A stretch of DNA of 64,000 bases from Nocardia higoensis (lineage in GTDB: Bacteria > Actinomycetota > Actinomycetes > Mycobacteriales > Mycobacteriaceae). The notes below the pieces were generated by a model. That model was not told the origin of the DNA. It did no database searches and was given only the letters and a program-made list of their open reading frames with translations. Each line of letters opens with the position of its first letter. The stretch's first letter is position 1. The DNA is taken from contig NZ_JADLQN010000003.1 of the NCBI RefSeq assembly GCF_015477835.1, positions 124,001 through 188,000 of the forward strand, written 5' to 3'. The translations under genes were made by a program, and so were the position numbers. Shown here piece by piece: positions 41,281 to 50,000 of this stretch.

Positions 41281-42450
41281 TCAACAGGTCAGCAGACCCT
41301 TGTAGGCGGCCATCCGCAGCACCGAGGCATCCACCTGCTCGGCGGGCAGCCTACCGCTCGCCACGGCCTGCTCCAGTTGATCGAGTACCGAGGTCAGGGC
41401 GTCGGTGGTGATCCACAGGGCATTGTCGGCACCGGCGACCAGGGCCGCTTCGACAGCCTGCTCGATGCCCATCCTGGCGGTGATCGCGGCCATGCCGCCG
41501 AGGTCGTCGGTGAAGATCGGGCCCTCGAAGGGGGCCGCGCCGTAGCCGACGCCCTCGCGCAGCAGCGACATCACCTGGGGACTGATGCTGGCGGGCACGT
41601 CCGGGGTGGTCAGGCCGGGCACGTCGAGGTGGCCGACCATCACGGCCGCGCCGGAACCGATCAGGTCGCGGTAGGGCACCAGGTCGACGGTCTGCAGCTG
41701 ATCCAGCGGCGGGGTACGCACCGCTCCGGTGTGCGAGTCACCGGAGCCGGAGCCGTGGCCGGGGAAGTGCTTCATGACGGTGCCGACGCCGACCTCGCGC
41801 ATCGCGCGGATGTAGGCATCGGCATAGCTGGTGACCACGGCCGGATCGTCGGAGAAGGAGCGGTCGCCGATGACGGTGTCGTCGGCCTGGGAGCTGACGT
41901 CGACGTCGGGGGCGAAGTTGACGGTCACGCCGAGGTCCTTCAGCGCCCGGCCGCGCACGAGGGTGGCCTCGTAGAACTGCTCGGGGGTCATGGTGGCGGC
42001 GGTCTCGCGGGCCGAGGGGGCCGCGCCGATGAGATCGCGGGCGCGGGACACGCGGCCGCCCTCCTCGTCGATGGTCACCATCACCGGTACCGCGGAGGCG
42101 GCCTGCACCTGGCCGAGCAGGCCGTCGGCCAGCAACGAGGGGTCGGTCCAGCTGCCGACGAAGATGCCGCCGACGCCTTCGCCGCCGACCGCGTTCGTCG
42201 CGTCGGCCACGCCGGTGACGCCCACGGTGAGCAGCTGCGCCAGCTTGCGCCGAGGGGTCAATCCGGCGAGGAATTGCGCGCCGCAGTCGGCGGCCACCGG
42301 GGCGCTCGACGCGGTGGTCGGCTGCTCGGACGCGGTCGCGGACGCGGACGGCTGGGCCTGTGACGTGGAGGTGGCCGTGGTCGTGCCGCCGGAACAGGCG
42401 GTCGTGACGACCGCGCACAGGGCGAGCAGGACCAAGGGCGTCTTCCGCAT
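41281..42450 (-). CDS. lpqI: Beta-N-acetylhexosaminidase lipoprotein LpqI (NagZ, GH3)
   Basis: This encodes 389 residues. A signal peptide ends in the lipobox TTAC with Cys19, followed by a Ser/Thr/Ala-rich linker and a GH3 (beta/alpha)8 domain. The diagnostic KHFPGHGSGSGDSHTG loop (His/Asp catalytic pair) is present near residue 230, along with VTIDEEGGRVSR. The enzyme removes GlcNAc from muropeptides in wall recycling. It is the orthologue position of Rv0237, next to the TetR gene and near aftD, in agreement with mycobacterial gene order. Confidence 0.92.
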   Translation of the reverse strand: MRKTPLVLLALCAVVTTACSGGTTTATSTSQAQPSASATASEQPTTASSAPVAADCGAQFLAGLTPRRKLAQLLTVGVTGVADATNAVGGEGVGGIFVGSWTDPSLLADGLLGQVQAASAVPVMVTIDEEGGRVSRARDLIGAAPSARETAATMTPEQFYEATLVRGRALKDLGVTVNFAPDVDVSSQADDTVIGDRSFSDDPAVVTSYADAYIRAMREVGVGTVMKHFPGHGSGSGDSHTGAVRTPPLDQLQTVDLVPYRDLIGSGAAVMVGHLDVPGLTTPDVPASISPQVMSLLREGVGYGAAPFEGPIFTDDLGGMAAITARMGIEQAVEAALVAGADNALWITTDALTSVLDQLEQAVASGRLPAEQVDASVLRMAAYKGLLTC

Positions 42451-42567
42451 GGGGCTCCACGGTAGTGCGCGCGCGGATCGGACTCGCGGGCGGGCGCGCG
42501 TCGGGACCGCCCGGCGGGACCGCCCGGGAGTAGCCTGGCAGCAGGACTCCAGGCAGGAGGTCTACCG

Positions 42568-43044
42568 GTGACATGCGATCTGATGCTCATCGCCTACGAC
42601 GGCTCCGAGAATGCCAAGCGCGCAATCGAATACGCGGGGCGGTTCCTGTCCGCCGAGCGCGCCGTGGTGCTCACCGCGTGGGAGCCGATGGTGCTGCAGG
42701 CCGCCCGGCTGTCCGGGCTCTCGGGGGTGGTGGCGCCGGACTGGGTGCCCGACGAGGAACTCGAGGACGTCGCCTACGTCGACGCCCGCACCGTCAATAC
42801 CGAAGGTGTGCGGCTGGCGAAACTGGCAGGCTTCGCGGCCGAGGCGCGCACCGTCGAATGCACCACGAGCGTGTGGAACGCGATCGTGGAAACCGCCGAC
42901 GAACTGGACGTCGACATCATCGTCGCGGGGACCAGGGGGGTGAGCGGCCTGCGGGCACTGCTGCACAGCAGCGTCGCCGACGCGGTGCTGCGGCACTGTC
43001 ACCGGCCGGTGCTGCTCGTCCCGCCGGCCAAGAAGGAGCACTGA
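42568..43044 (+). CDS. Universal stress protein (UspA family)
   Basis: This encodes 158 residues starting at GTG 42568 with GGAGG upstream. It has the Usp fold with the ATP-binding signature G-x2-G-x9-G-S/T: GTRGVSGLRALLHSSV near residue 118, and DLMLIAYDGSENAKRAIEYA at the start with the conserved Asp. It is convergent with the MFS gene (15 bp between stops). The specific stress is not visible from the sequence. Confidence 0.9.
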   Translation: MTCDLMLIAYDGSENAKRAIEYAGRFLSAERAVVLTAWEPMVLQAARLSGLSGVVAPDWVPDEELEDVAYVDARTVNTEGVRLAKLAGFAAEARTVECTTSVWNAIVETADELDVDIIVAGTRGVSGLRALLHSSVADAVLRHCHRPVLLVPPAKKEH

Positions 43045-43059
43045 CCGCGCGTAGCCGGA

Positions 43060-44310
43060 TCAGGACGTCCGCGCCGGGACCGGCGTGCGCGGCTCGATCG
43101 CCTCCGGCGTAGGCCGATCCCGTTCGATCAGCAGCAGTGGTGTCGCCAGCAGCAGCAGACCGGCGAGGCCGATGGCGACGCGGGAGCCGACGAGTGCGCC
43201 GAGCACCCCCCACAGCGCGGTCAGCGCGGCGATCGCGGCCTTGCTCGTGATGTTCCACGAGACCAGCACCCGGCCGATCCGGTCGTCGGGAACCCGCTGG
43301 AGGCGTTCGGTGGCGAACAACGGAACGAACACGCCCATGCAGGTGAGCAACACCAGTTGCACGGTGATCACCATGACCACACCCGCTGCCCCGGGCACCA
43401 CCAGGGCGAGTGCGACCGGCGGAACGGCGCGCAGGACCCCGGCCGCGAGCAGGACCCTGCGGTGACCGAAGCGAACCCGCAGGCGGCGCGCGAGCTGAGC
43501 GCCGACGAATCCGCCGACGCACGGCAGGCCGAAAGCGATTCCGTATTGCCATGCCGCCCAGTCGAGTTCGGCCAGCAACAGGACGGCGAGCAGCGGCTCG
43601 GTGGCCATGACGAGGGCGTTGACCGCGACGGTGTTCCGGAACAGCGGACGCAGGTGCGGGTCGGCGTGGATGAAGCGCCAGCCCTGGACCAGGTCCGCCG
43701 CTCGCCATCGCGTGCCTCGCGCGACCGGCGCGACCTCGCGTTCTCGGATCGCGCCGATCCCCAGCGCCGAGAGCAGCAAGCCCGCGCCGTTGGCAAGCAC
43801 GGTGACGACCGGGCCGAGCAGGCTGATGGCCGCGCCGCCCACAGTGGGGCCGACGGCGGTGGCGGTCCAGGTGGTGGTCTCGAACCGGCTGTTGGCGGTC
43901 AGCAGGTCCGCGGGACGGACGATCTGCTTCAGGTAGGCGCCGCTCGCGGAGGTGAACGCGATGTTCGCCGCCGCCGAGAGCACCGCGACGAGCAGTAGCT
44001 GGGGATAGCTCAGCAGGTCGAGGAGGTGGGCGAGCGGGATCGTCAGCAGCGCCAGGCAGCGCAGGAGGTCCGCGCCGATCATGATCGGCTTCTTACGCCG
44101 CGTCTCCACCCACGGCCCGAGCGGCAGCGCCAGCAGCGCGCCCGCCGCCAGGCCGGTGGCCGCCAGCGCCGACACCTCGGCCGGGCCCGCCTCCAGCACC
44201 GCGACGGCGATCAGCGGGAAGGCGCCGAAGCCCAGCGCCGTGCCCACCGTGGACGCCGCGTGGGCCGCCCACAACCATCCGAACGACCGTCCGAGCCGCT
44301 GCCCCGCCAT
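43060..44310 (-). CDS. MFS transporter, EntS/MFS_3-like exporter
   Basis: This encodes 416 residues with about 12 membrane segments. The start RSFGWLWAAHAASTVGTALGFGAFPLIAVAVL and the loop LGPWVETRRKKPIMIGADLLR are typical of the enterobactin-exporter-like MFS_3 group. ATG 44310 has GGAGGAT 5 nt upstream; the very long open frame upstream is not coding. It is divergent from a LysR regulator and 1.4 kb from an isochorismate synthase gene, so export of an aryl compound or drug is possible, but the substrate is unknown. Confidence 0.85.
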   Translation of the reverse strand: MAGQRLGRSFGWLWAAHAASTVGTALGFGAFPLIAVAVLEAGPAEVSALAATGLAAGALLALPLGPWVETRRKKPIMIGADLLRCLALLTIPLAHLLDLLSYPQLLLVAVLSAAANIAFTSASGAYLKQIVRPADLLTANSRFETTTWTATAVGPTVGGAAISLLGPVVTVLANGAGLLLSALGIGAIREREVAPVARGTRWRAADLVQGWRFIHADPHLRPLFRNTVAVNALVMATEPLLAVLLLAELDWAAWQYGIAFGLPCVGGFVGAQLARRLRVRFGHRRVLLAAGVLRAVPPVALALVVPGAAGVVMVITVQLVLLTCMGVFVPLFATERLQRVPDDRIGRVLVSWNITSKAAIAALTALWGVLGALVGSRVAIGLAGLLLLATPLLLIERDRPTPEAIEPRTPVPARTS

Positions 44311-44393
44311 CCCATCCTCCTCGCCGCCGATCGACGGCCAGGAGTGCACCAGAAGACGGGACGCCGGATCCAACAACGACCGCCTCGGCGAGC

Positions 44394-44410
44394 CACAACC
44401 GCGCGTTGTG
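44394..44410. promoter_or_regulatory. Candidate LysR operator between MFS and LysR genes
   Basis: CACAAC-N5-GTTGTG is a perfect inverted repeat lying 19 bp before the LysR start and 84 bp upstream of the MFS start. Position and symmetry fit a LysR autoregulatory and activation site. Confidence 0.65.
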
Positions 44411-44428
44411 CGTTCGTAGGATCCGACG

Positions 44429-45376
44429 GTGGATGTCGAAGCCGTGCGCACCTTCGTCGCCGTCGCCGAGAGCGGGCAGTTCCAGGAAGCGGCCGCGGAC
44501 CTGCGCGTCACCCAGCAGGCGGTGTCCAAGCGGATCGCGAAACTGGAACGCGCCCTGGGTGTTTCCCTGTTCGCCCGGACCGCCCGCGGAGCCGGGCTCA
44601 CCGCCGACGGGCAGGCGTTTTTGCCGCACGCCCGCGCCGTGTTGCGCGCGGTGGAGCGGGCGGCGGCCGCGGTGCGACCCGGCGGGCGGGCGCTGCGGGT
44701 CGACGTGCTCAATCGTCGTTTCGCCTGCGCGCTCGCGCTCCGCGACTTCTTCACCGCGCACCCGCACGCGGCTCTGGAGGTGGTGTCCCTGCCGGAAGCG
44801 AACGCGGCGCGCGCGGTGGCGGCGCTGGCGGCCGGGGAGATCGACGCGACCTTCCGTGCCGTGTCGGCCGGTGATCTCCTCGACGGCATCACCGCCGTGC
44901 CGGTGCTCGACGATCCTCTGCAACTGCTCACCGGCCCGGGTCATCCGCTCGCGTACGCGCGGTCGCTACGCCCGGAACAGCTGCGCGGACATCGGCTCTG
45001 GATTCCCGGCATCCGGCGCGATACCGAATGGTCGGCCTACTACGACGATCTGACCGAGGCCTTCGATCTACGCATCGATGCCGTCGGCCCGAATTTCGGC
45101 AGCGACGCCCTGATGGACGCCGTGGCGACCGACCCGTCGCTGGCCACGCTGGTCGGCGCGGGCGACCACCACACCTGGCCCGCCACACACGACCTGCGAC
45201 GGATACCGCTCGTCGACCCGATTCCTGTCTACCCCCATTCACTGCTGTTCCGGACCGACGATCGGCATCCGTCGCTGGCGGCGCTGCGCGGGTATCTGGC
45301 GCGCACACGCGCGGAGGTGCCCGGCCGGATCTGGATGCCGAACTGGGCGCGCGGACCCCGCACCGCGCAGGCGTGA
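44429..45376 (+). CDS. LysR family transcriptional regulator
   Basis: This encodes 315 residues. The N-terminal winged HTH (about 1-60; VEAVRTFVAVAESGQFQEAAADLRVTQQAVSKRIAKLE) is followed by a LysR substrate-binding domain (about 88-295). The start is GTG 44429. It is divergent from the MFS exporter gene and most likely controls it through the inverted repeat at 44394-44410. The inducer is unknown. Confidence 0.9.
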   Translation: MDVEAVRTFVAVAESGQFQEAAADLRVTQQAVSKRIAKLERALGVSLFARTARGAGLTADGQAFLPHARAVLRAVERAAAAVRPGGRALRVDVLNRRFACALALRDFFTAHPHAALEVVSLPEANAARAVAALAAGEIDATFRAVSAGDLLDGITAVPVLDDPLQLLTGPGHPLAYARSLRPEQLRGHRLWIPGIRRDTEWSAYYDDLTEAFDLRIDAVGPNFGSDALMDAVATDPSLATLVGAGDHHTWPATHDLRRIPLVDPIPVYPHSLLFRTDDRHPSLAALRGYLARTRAEVPGRIWMPNWARGPRTAQA

Positions 45377-45703
45377 AGGCCGCGACCTGCGCAGGAAGGG
45401 CACGCATCGAAGTCGTCACCCACGAGCTGGACGCCCCGGCCGACGTCGCCTTCGCCACCATCGCCGCCGACACCGCCTCACCCCATCGCCGCCGACGTCA
45501 CCATCGGCCCCCGCCTCGGAGCAGCCCATCGCCCGACTCGACATCATTCGTAAGCGCCCGTCGGCGGGCGGCGATGCGAGCTGAGCGGCGAGAACCGGAC
45601 GGCGGCGAAAGGCCGACACACTGCGTGGCCGGTGGCGGGCCCGCGGTGGGGTCGATCACGGCCCGCACCGGCCCGCGCGCACCGCAGCTATCGTCGAGGA
45701 ATC
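45377..45703. other. Interval between LysR and isochorismate synthase genes
   Basis: About 327 bases without a credible gene. Bases 45400-45470 can be read as IEVVTHELDAPADVAFATIAAD on the plus strand without a start, perhaps a gene relic. No clear terminator or operator is visible. Confidence 0.4.
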
Positions 45704-46795
45704 ATGACCGACTTCTTGCTCGCCCAGCCCGAGGGTGTGCTGCGCGCCCACGGCGTGCGCGCGGCCTTCGACTCCGTGACCGCGGCGCGGACGGCGCTGC
45801 GCGGGGAGGGGGCGCAGATCGTGGTGGGCGCGTTGCCTTTCGACCCTCGGCAGCGCGCCGCGCTCATGTCACCCAAACGGTGGACGCGGACGCCGGGCCG
45901 CTGGCAACCGCCCCCGACCGCACTGCCCCCGGTACGGGTGGTCAGCGAGCTGCCCGGCGTGGACGAGCACCTCGCGCGGGTGAAGAAGCTGGTGGAGCAA
46001 CTGGAGGATCCGGAGACGGAGCTGCGCAAGGTCGTCGCGGCGCGGTCGGTCCTGGCCGAAGCCGATGCCGAACTCGAGCCCGAGTCGGTGGCCGCGCGAC
46101 TGGCCACCCGGCATCCGGCGGCGAACGTCTTCGCCGCGGATCTGAGCCCGTCGGGGCGCGTCGGCGCCACCCTCATCGGCGCCACGCCGGAACTGCTGGT
46201 GGCGAAACGGGGCAGAACCGTCACCCTGCGTCCGCTGGCAGGCAGTATGCCGCGCTCGCCCGACCGCGCGGCGGACGCGGAGCAAGCGGAAACTCTGCTG
46301 GCCAGTGCCAAGAACCGAGAAGAGCACTCCTACGTCATCGAGTGGATCCGCGACATCCTGAGCCCGCTGTGCACGCAGCTCGTCATCCCCGACGCGCCGC
46401 GGCTGATCGGGACGCACGATGTCTGGCACCTCGCCACACCGATAACCGCCACCCTGCGCGATCCCGCCCCGACGGCGCTCGACCTGGCGGTGCTGCTGCA
46501 CCCCACCCCGGCCGTGTGCGGGACGCCGACCGCGGCCGCGCTGGAGGCCATCACCAGGGACGAGGGCGATCGCGGGTTCTACGGCGGCGCGGTCGGCTGG
46601 TGCGACGACCGCGGCGACGGCGCGTGGCTGGTGGCGATCCGCTGCGCCGAGTTGTCCGCCGACCGCCGTTCGTTGCGGGCCTACGCGGGCGGTGGCATCG
46701 TCGCGGCGTCGCAGCCGCAGGAAGAACTCGACGAGACGACCGCCAAACTACGCACCTTCCTGGGCGGTCTGGACTGCCCGACACCGCCACACTGA
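45704..46795 (+). CDS. entC: Isochorismate synthase
   Basis: This 363-residue chorismate-utilising enzyme converts chorismate to isochorismate for siderophore, salicylate or menaquinone routes. Family motifs visible are LRKVVAARSV, TPELLVAKRG with LRPLAGSMPRS, KNREEHSYVIEWIRDIL, LHPTPAVCGTPTAAAL, and the final ERGFYGGAVGW-type block (here DEGDRGFYGGAVGW). ATG 45704 gives the MTDFLLAQP start; an in-frame ATG at 45632 lacks support. No further siderophore or menaquinone gene is adjacent. DUF2613/aftD follow after a 91-bp gap. Confidence 0.9.
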   Translation: MTDFLLAQPEGVLRAHGVRAAFDSVTAARTALRGEGAQIVVGALPFDPRQRAALMSPKRWTRTPGRWQPPPTALPPVRVVSELPGVDEHLARVKKLVEQLEDPETELRKVVAARSVLAEADAELEPESVAARLATRHPAANVFAADLSPSGRVGATLIGATPELLVAKRGRTVTLRPLAGSMPRSPDRAADAEQAETLLASAKNREEHSYVIEWIRDILSPLCTQLVIPDAPRLIGTHDVWHLATPITATLRDPAPTALDLAVLLHPTPAVCGTPTAAALEAITRDEGDRGFYGGAVGWCDDRGDGAWLVAIRCAELSADRRSLRAYAGGGIVAASQPQEELDETTAKLRTFLGGLDCPTPPH

Positions 46796-46886
46796 TCATC
46801 TCTGTGCGCACCTTCCGCACGTTCCGGGCCGTTCATGCGGTAGGTTGACCCGAAATGTGCCTGTCACGACGTATTGGAGTACCGCG

Positions 46887-47057
46887 ATGAAGTTTGCTGT
46901 TCCCGGGATTGCGAGTGCTGTCGCCGGCGCCGTGATCGGTGCTATCGCGGTCTTCGGAATCACCGCGGCCGTCTCGCAGGACACGCGCCCGGACATCGAC
47001 CGCAGCGGCGACGCCGACTCCTCGCTGCTGAACAGCGTTGAGTACGGCAGCCGCTGA
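46887..47057 (+). CDS. DUF2613 small membrane protein (Rv0236A-like)
   Basis: This 56-residue protein has one membrane segment (about 9-30, ASAVAGAVIGAIAVFGITAAV) and a short polar tail ending NSVEYGSR. GGAG lies 9 nt before the ATG. This matches the DUF2613 small secreted or membrane protein coded directly before aftD in mycobacteria (Rv0236A). The gene end overlaps the putative TTG start of aftD by 20 bp, so the two are likely co-translated, and the protein may be an accessory to AftD. Confidence 0.88.
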   Translation: MKFAVPGIASAVAGAVIGAIAVFGITAAVSQDTRPDIDRSGDADSSLLNSVEYGSR

Positions 47058-50000
47058 TCCGCTGACCTCCGCTTCACCCGCCGACTCGCTCGGCACCCCA
47101 GGCGCGGACCGGGGCGAGGCACCCGCCTCTCCCGAGTCCGCGCCGCTCGGTAGACGCTGGTTCGCCGGGACCGTGGTCGCGGCGTTCCTGCTGTCCTTCC
47201 TGCAGGCGCCCGGCCACACGGTCGCCGACACGAAATACGACCTGGCGCAGAATCCGCTGGGTTTCCTCGACCGCGCCTCGCATCTGTGGAGCAGCCAGGC
47301 CCCCATGGGCCAGGTCCAGAACCAGGCGTACGGGTATTTCTTCCCGCACGGGTCCTTCTTCTCCCTCGGCGACCTGCTCGGCCTGCCCGCGTGGGTGACA
47401 CAGCGGATCTGGTGGGCGCTGCTGCTGCTCGCCGGGTTCTGGGGCATCATCCGGCTCTGCGAGACCCTCGGTATCGGAAGCCGGGGGTCGCGGGTCGTGG
47501 CGGCGGTCGCGTTCACGCTCTCCCCCCGGGTCCTCACCACCCTCGGCTCGATCTCGTCGGAGACGCTGCCGATGGTGCTCGCGCCGTGGGTGCTGATCGC
47601 CCCCGCGGCGCTCGGCAACGCGTATCGCGAGCGCCGCCGAGGCGGTGCGGCGTCGCCCGCGGGCAGTGCGCTGGCGCTCGCGCTGATGGGGGCGGTGAAC
47701 GCGGTCGCCACGGTCGCGGCGTTCCTGCCCGCCCTGCTGTGGTGGGCCTCCTATCGGCCGAACCGGCGCTGGTGGCGGTTCACGCTGGCCTGGGTGCCGC
47801 TGTTGCTGCTGGCCACGCTGTGGTGGGCGGTGCCGCTGCTGCTGCTGGGCAAGGTGAGCCCGCCGTTCCTGGACTACATCGAATCCTCCGGCGTCACCAC
47901 GCAGTGGGCCTCGCTGGCCGAGGTGCTGCGCGGCACCGACAGCTGGACCCCCTTCGTCTCCCCCGAGCGCATCGCGGGCGCGGTGCTGGTCACCCAGCCC
48001 GCCGCGGTGCTGGCGACCGGTCTGATCGCCGCGGCGGGCATGGCCGGGCTGGCGATGCGTTCGATGCCGCATCGTGGACGGCTGAGCCTGATCCTGATCG
48101 TCGGGCTGGTCGGTATCTGTGCCGGTTTCGTCGGCGAGTTGAGCGGACCGTTCGCCGAGTCGGTGCGGCTGTTCCTCGACTCGACCGGCGCGCCACTGCG
48201 CAATGTGCACAAGCTCGAGCCGCTGATCCGCATCCCGCTGGTGCTCGGGCTGGCGCAGCTGATCGCACGGGTCCCGCTGCCGGTCTCGGTGCCGTGGCGG
48301 CAGTCGCTGGCGGCGTTCGCCCGGCCCGAACGCGATCGTCTGGTGGCGGTGACCGCGCTCGTCCTGACCGCTCTGGCGCTGTCGACCTCGCTGGCCTGGA
48401 CCGCGAAGCTCGCCCCGCGCGGCGCCTACGAGGCCGTGCCCGGATACTGGCACGACACCGCCGACTGGCTGGCCGAGAACGCCGCCGACACGCGCGCGCT
48501 CATCGTCCCGGGCGCCCCGTTCGGCTCTCAGGTGTGGGGCCTGACCCGCGACGAACCGTTGCAGGCGCTGGCGAGCACGCCGTGGGCGGTGCGCGACTCG
48601 GTGCCGTTGAACCCGCCGGGCACCATCCGCGCGATGGACTCGGTGCAGCGGCTCATCGCCGACGGCCGCCCCTCGGCCGGGCTCGCCGCGACCCTGGCCG
48701 ACCAGGGCATCGGCGTGCTGGTGCTGCGCAACGACCTCGACCCGGAGACCTCGCGCTCGACCAGGCCGATGCTGGCGCACCAAGCGATCGAGGGCTCGCC
48801 CGGATTGACCAAGGTCGCCGGATTCGGCGGACCGATCGAGAGTTCGGTGCTCGCCGAGGATCTGGTGGTCGACGGCGACCTGCGGCCCCCCTATCCCGCG
48901 ATCGAGATCTATCGCGTCGAAGCACCGCGCGCGCCCGGCATCGAGGACACCACGGTGCGCTCGGGCGCCGGCGCGCCCGAATCCTTCCCCGGCGCCTACA
49001 CCGTGCCGCTGGCATCGGTGCCCGTCGTGCAGGGCGGACCCGAGGCGCTCGAGCGCCGCAATCGCGGCGAGGGCGTCGCCGGGCCGAGTCTGCTGGCCGC
49101 CGACGCCGAACGCGCCGGACTGCCCGTCGGCCCGGTCACCGTGACCGACACCCCGATGGACCGGGAAGCCGATTTCGGCCGGGTCGACAATCACAACTCC
49201 GCGCTGCGCGCGCCCGGCGACGAGCGCCGCACCCACAACCTCGTACCCGACTACCCGGTGGACGGCGCGGACCTGGTGCAGGGCGCCTGGTCCGGCGCCA
49301 CCCTCACCGCCTCCAGTTCAGCCGCCGACGCCACCCAGCTCGGCGGGGCCGCCCCCGGCAGTTCCACCGCGGCGGCCGTGGACGGCGATCCCTCGACGGC
49401 ATGGATCAGCAACGGCACCGAGATCGCCGTCGGTCAATGGCTGCGACTGGACCTCGACGAACCGGTGTCCAACGGCCTGCTGCGGCTGACCACCAGCGGC
49501 GCGGCCATCGGCGACCCGGTGAAATGGGTGGAGGCGCGCACCGAGAACGGCAGCGTGTCCACCCGGATCCCCGGCCCGGGCAAGCCGGTGGCGCTGTCGC
49601 TGCCGCCCGGCCGCACCGAATGGCTGATCATCACCGCCCTGCGCACCGAACGCGGTTCCGCGGGCGGGCAATTCGGCATCAGCGAGCTCGCCCTCGACGA
49701 CTACACCGACCGCGACAACCCGCGCACCGTGGACATCCGCCACCACACCGTGCTGCCCCCCGTCCCCGGCGACGGGCAGGTGCTCGGCTGGGATCTCGGG
49801 CAGGAATTCCCCGGCCGCAGCGCCTGTTTCGACGGCCCCGACCGGGTGCGGTGCAGCAAGAGCATGGCCCTGGCCCCCGAGGAACCCGGCGCCTTCGCCC
49901 GCACCCTGGCCGTGCCCGAACCGATGACGCTGGTTCCCGAATTGACCGTGCGCACCAGGCAGGGCCCCGCATTGGAGGCGCTGCTCACCGACCCGGACAG

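Noticed and set aside
43060..44931. 623-codon reading of the MFS gene
   Set aside because: The upstream part overlaps the divergent LysR gene and lacks membrane-protein character; ATG 44310 has a good ribosome-binding site.
45400..45470. Fragment IEVVTHELDAPADVAFATIAAD on the plus strand
   Set aside because: Too short, no start, and the frame degenerates at once; may be a gene relic but cannot be supported.
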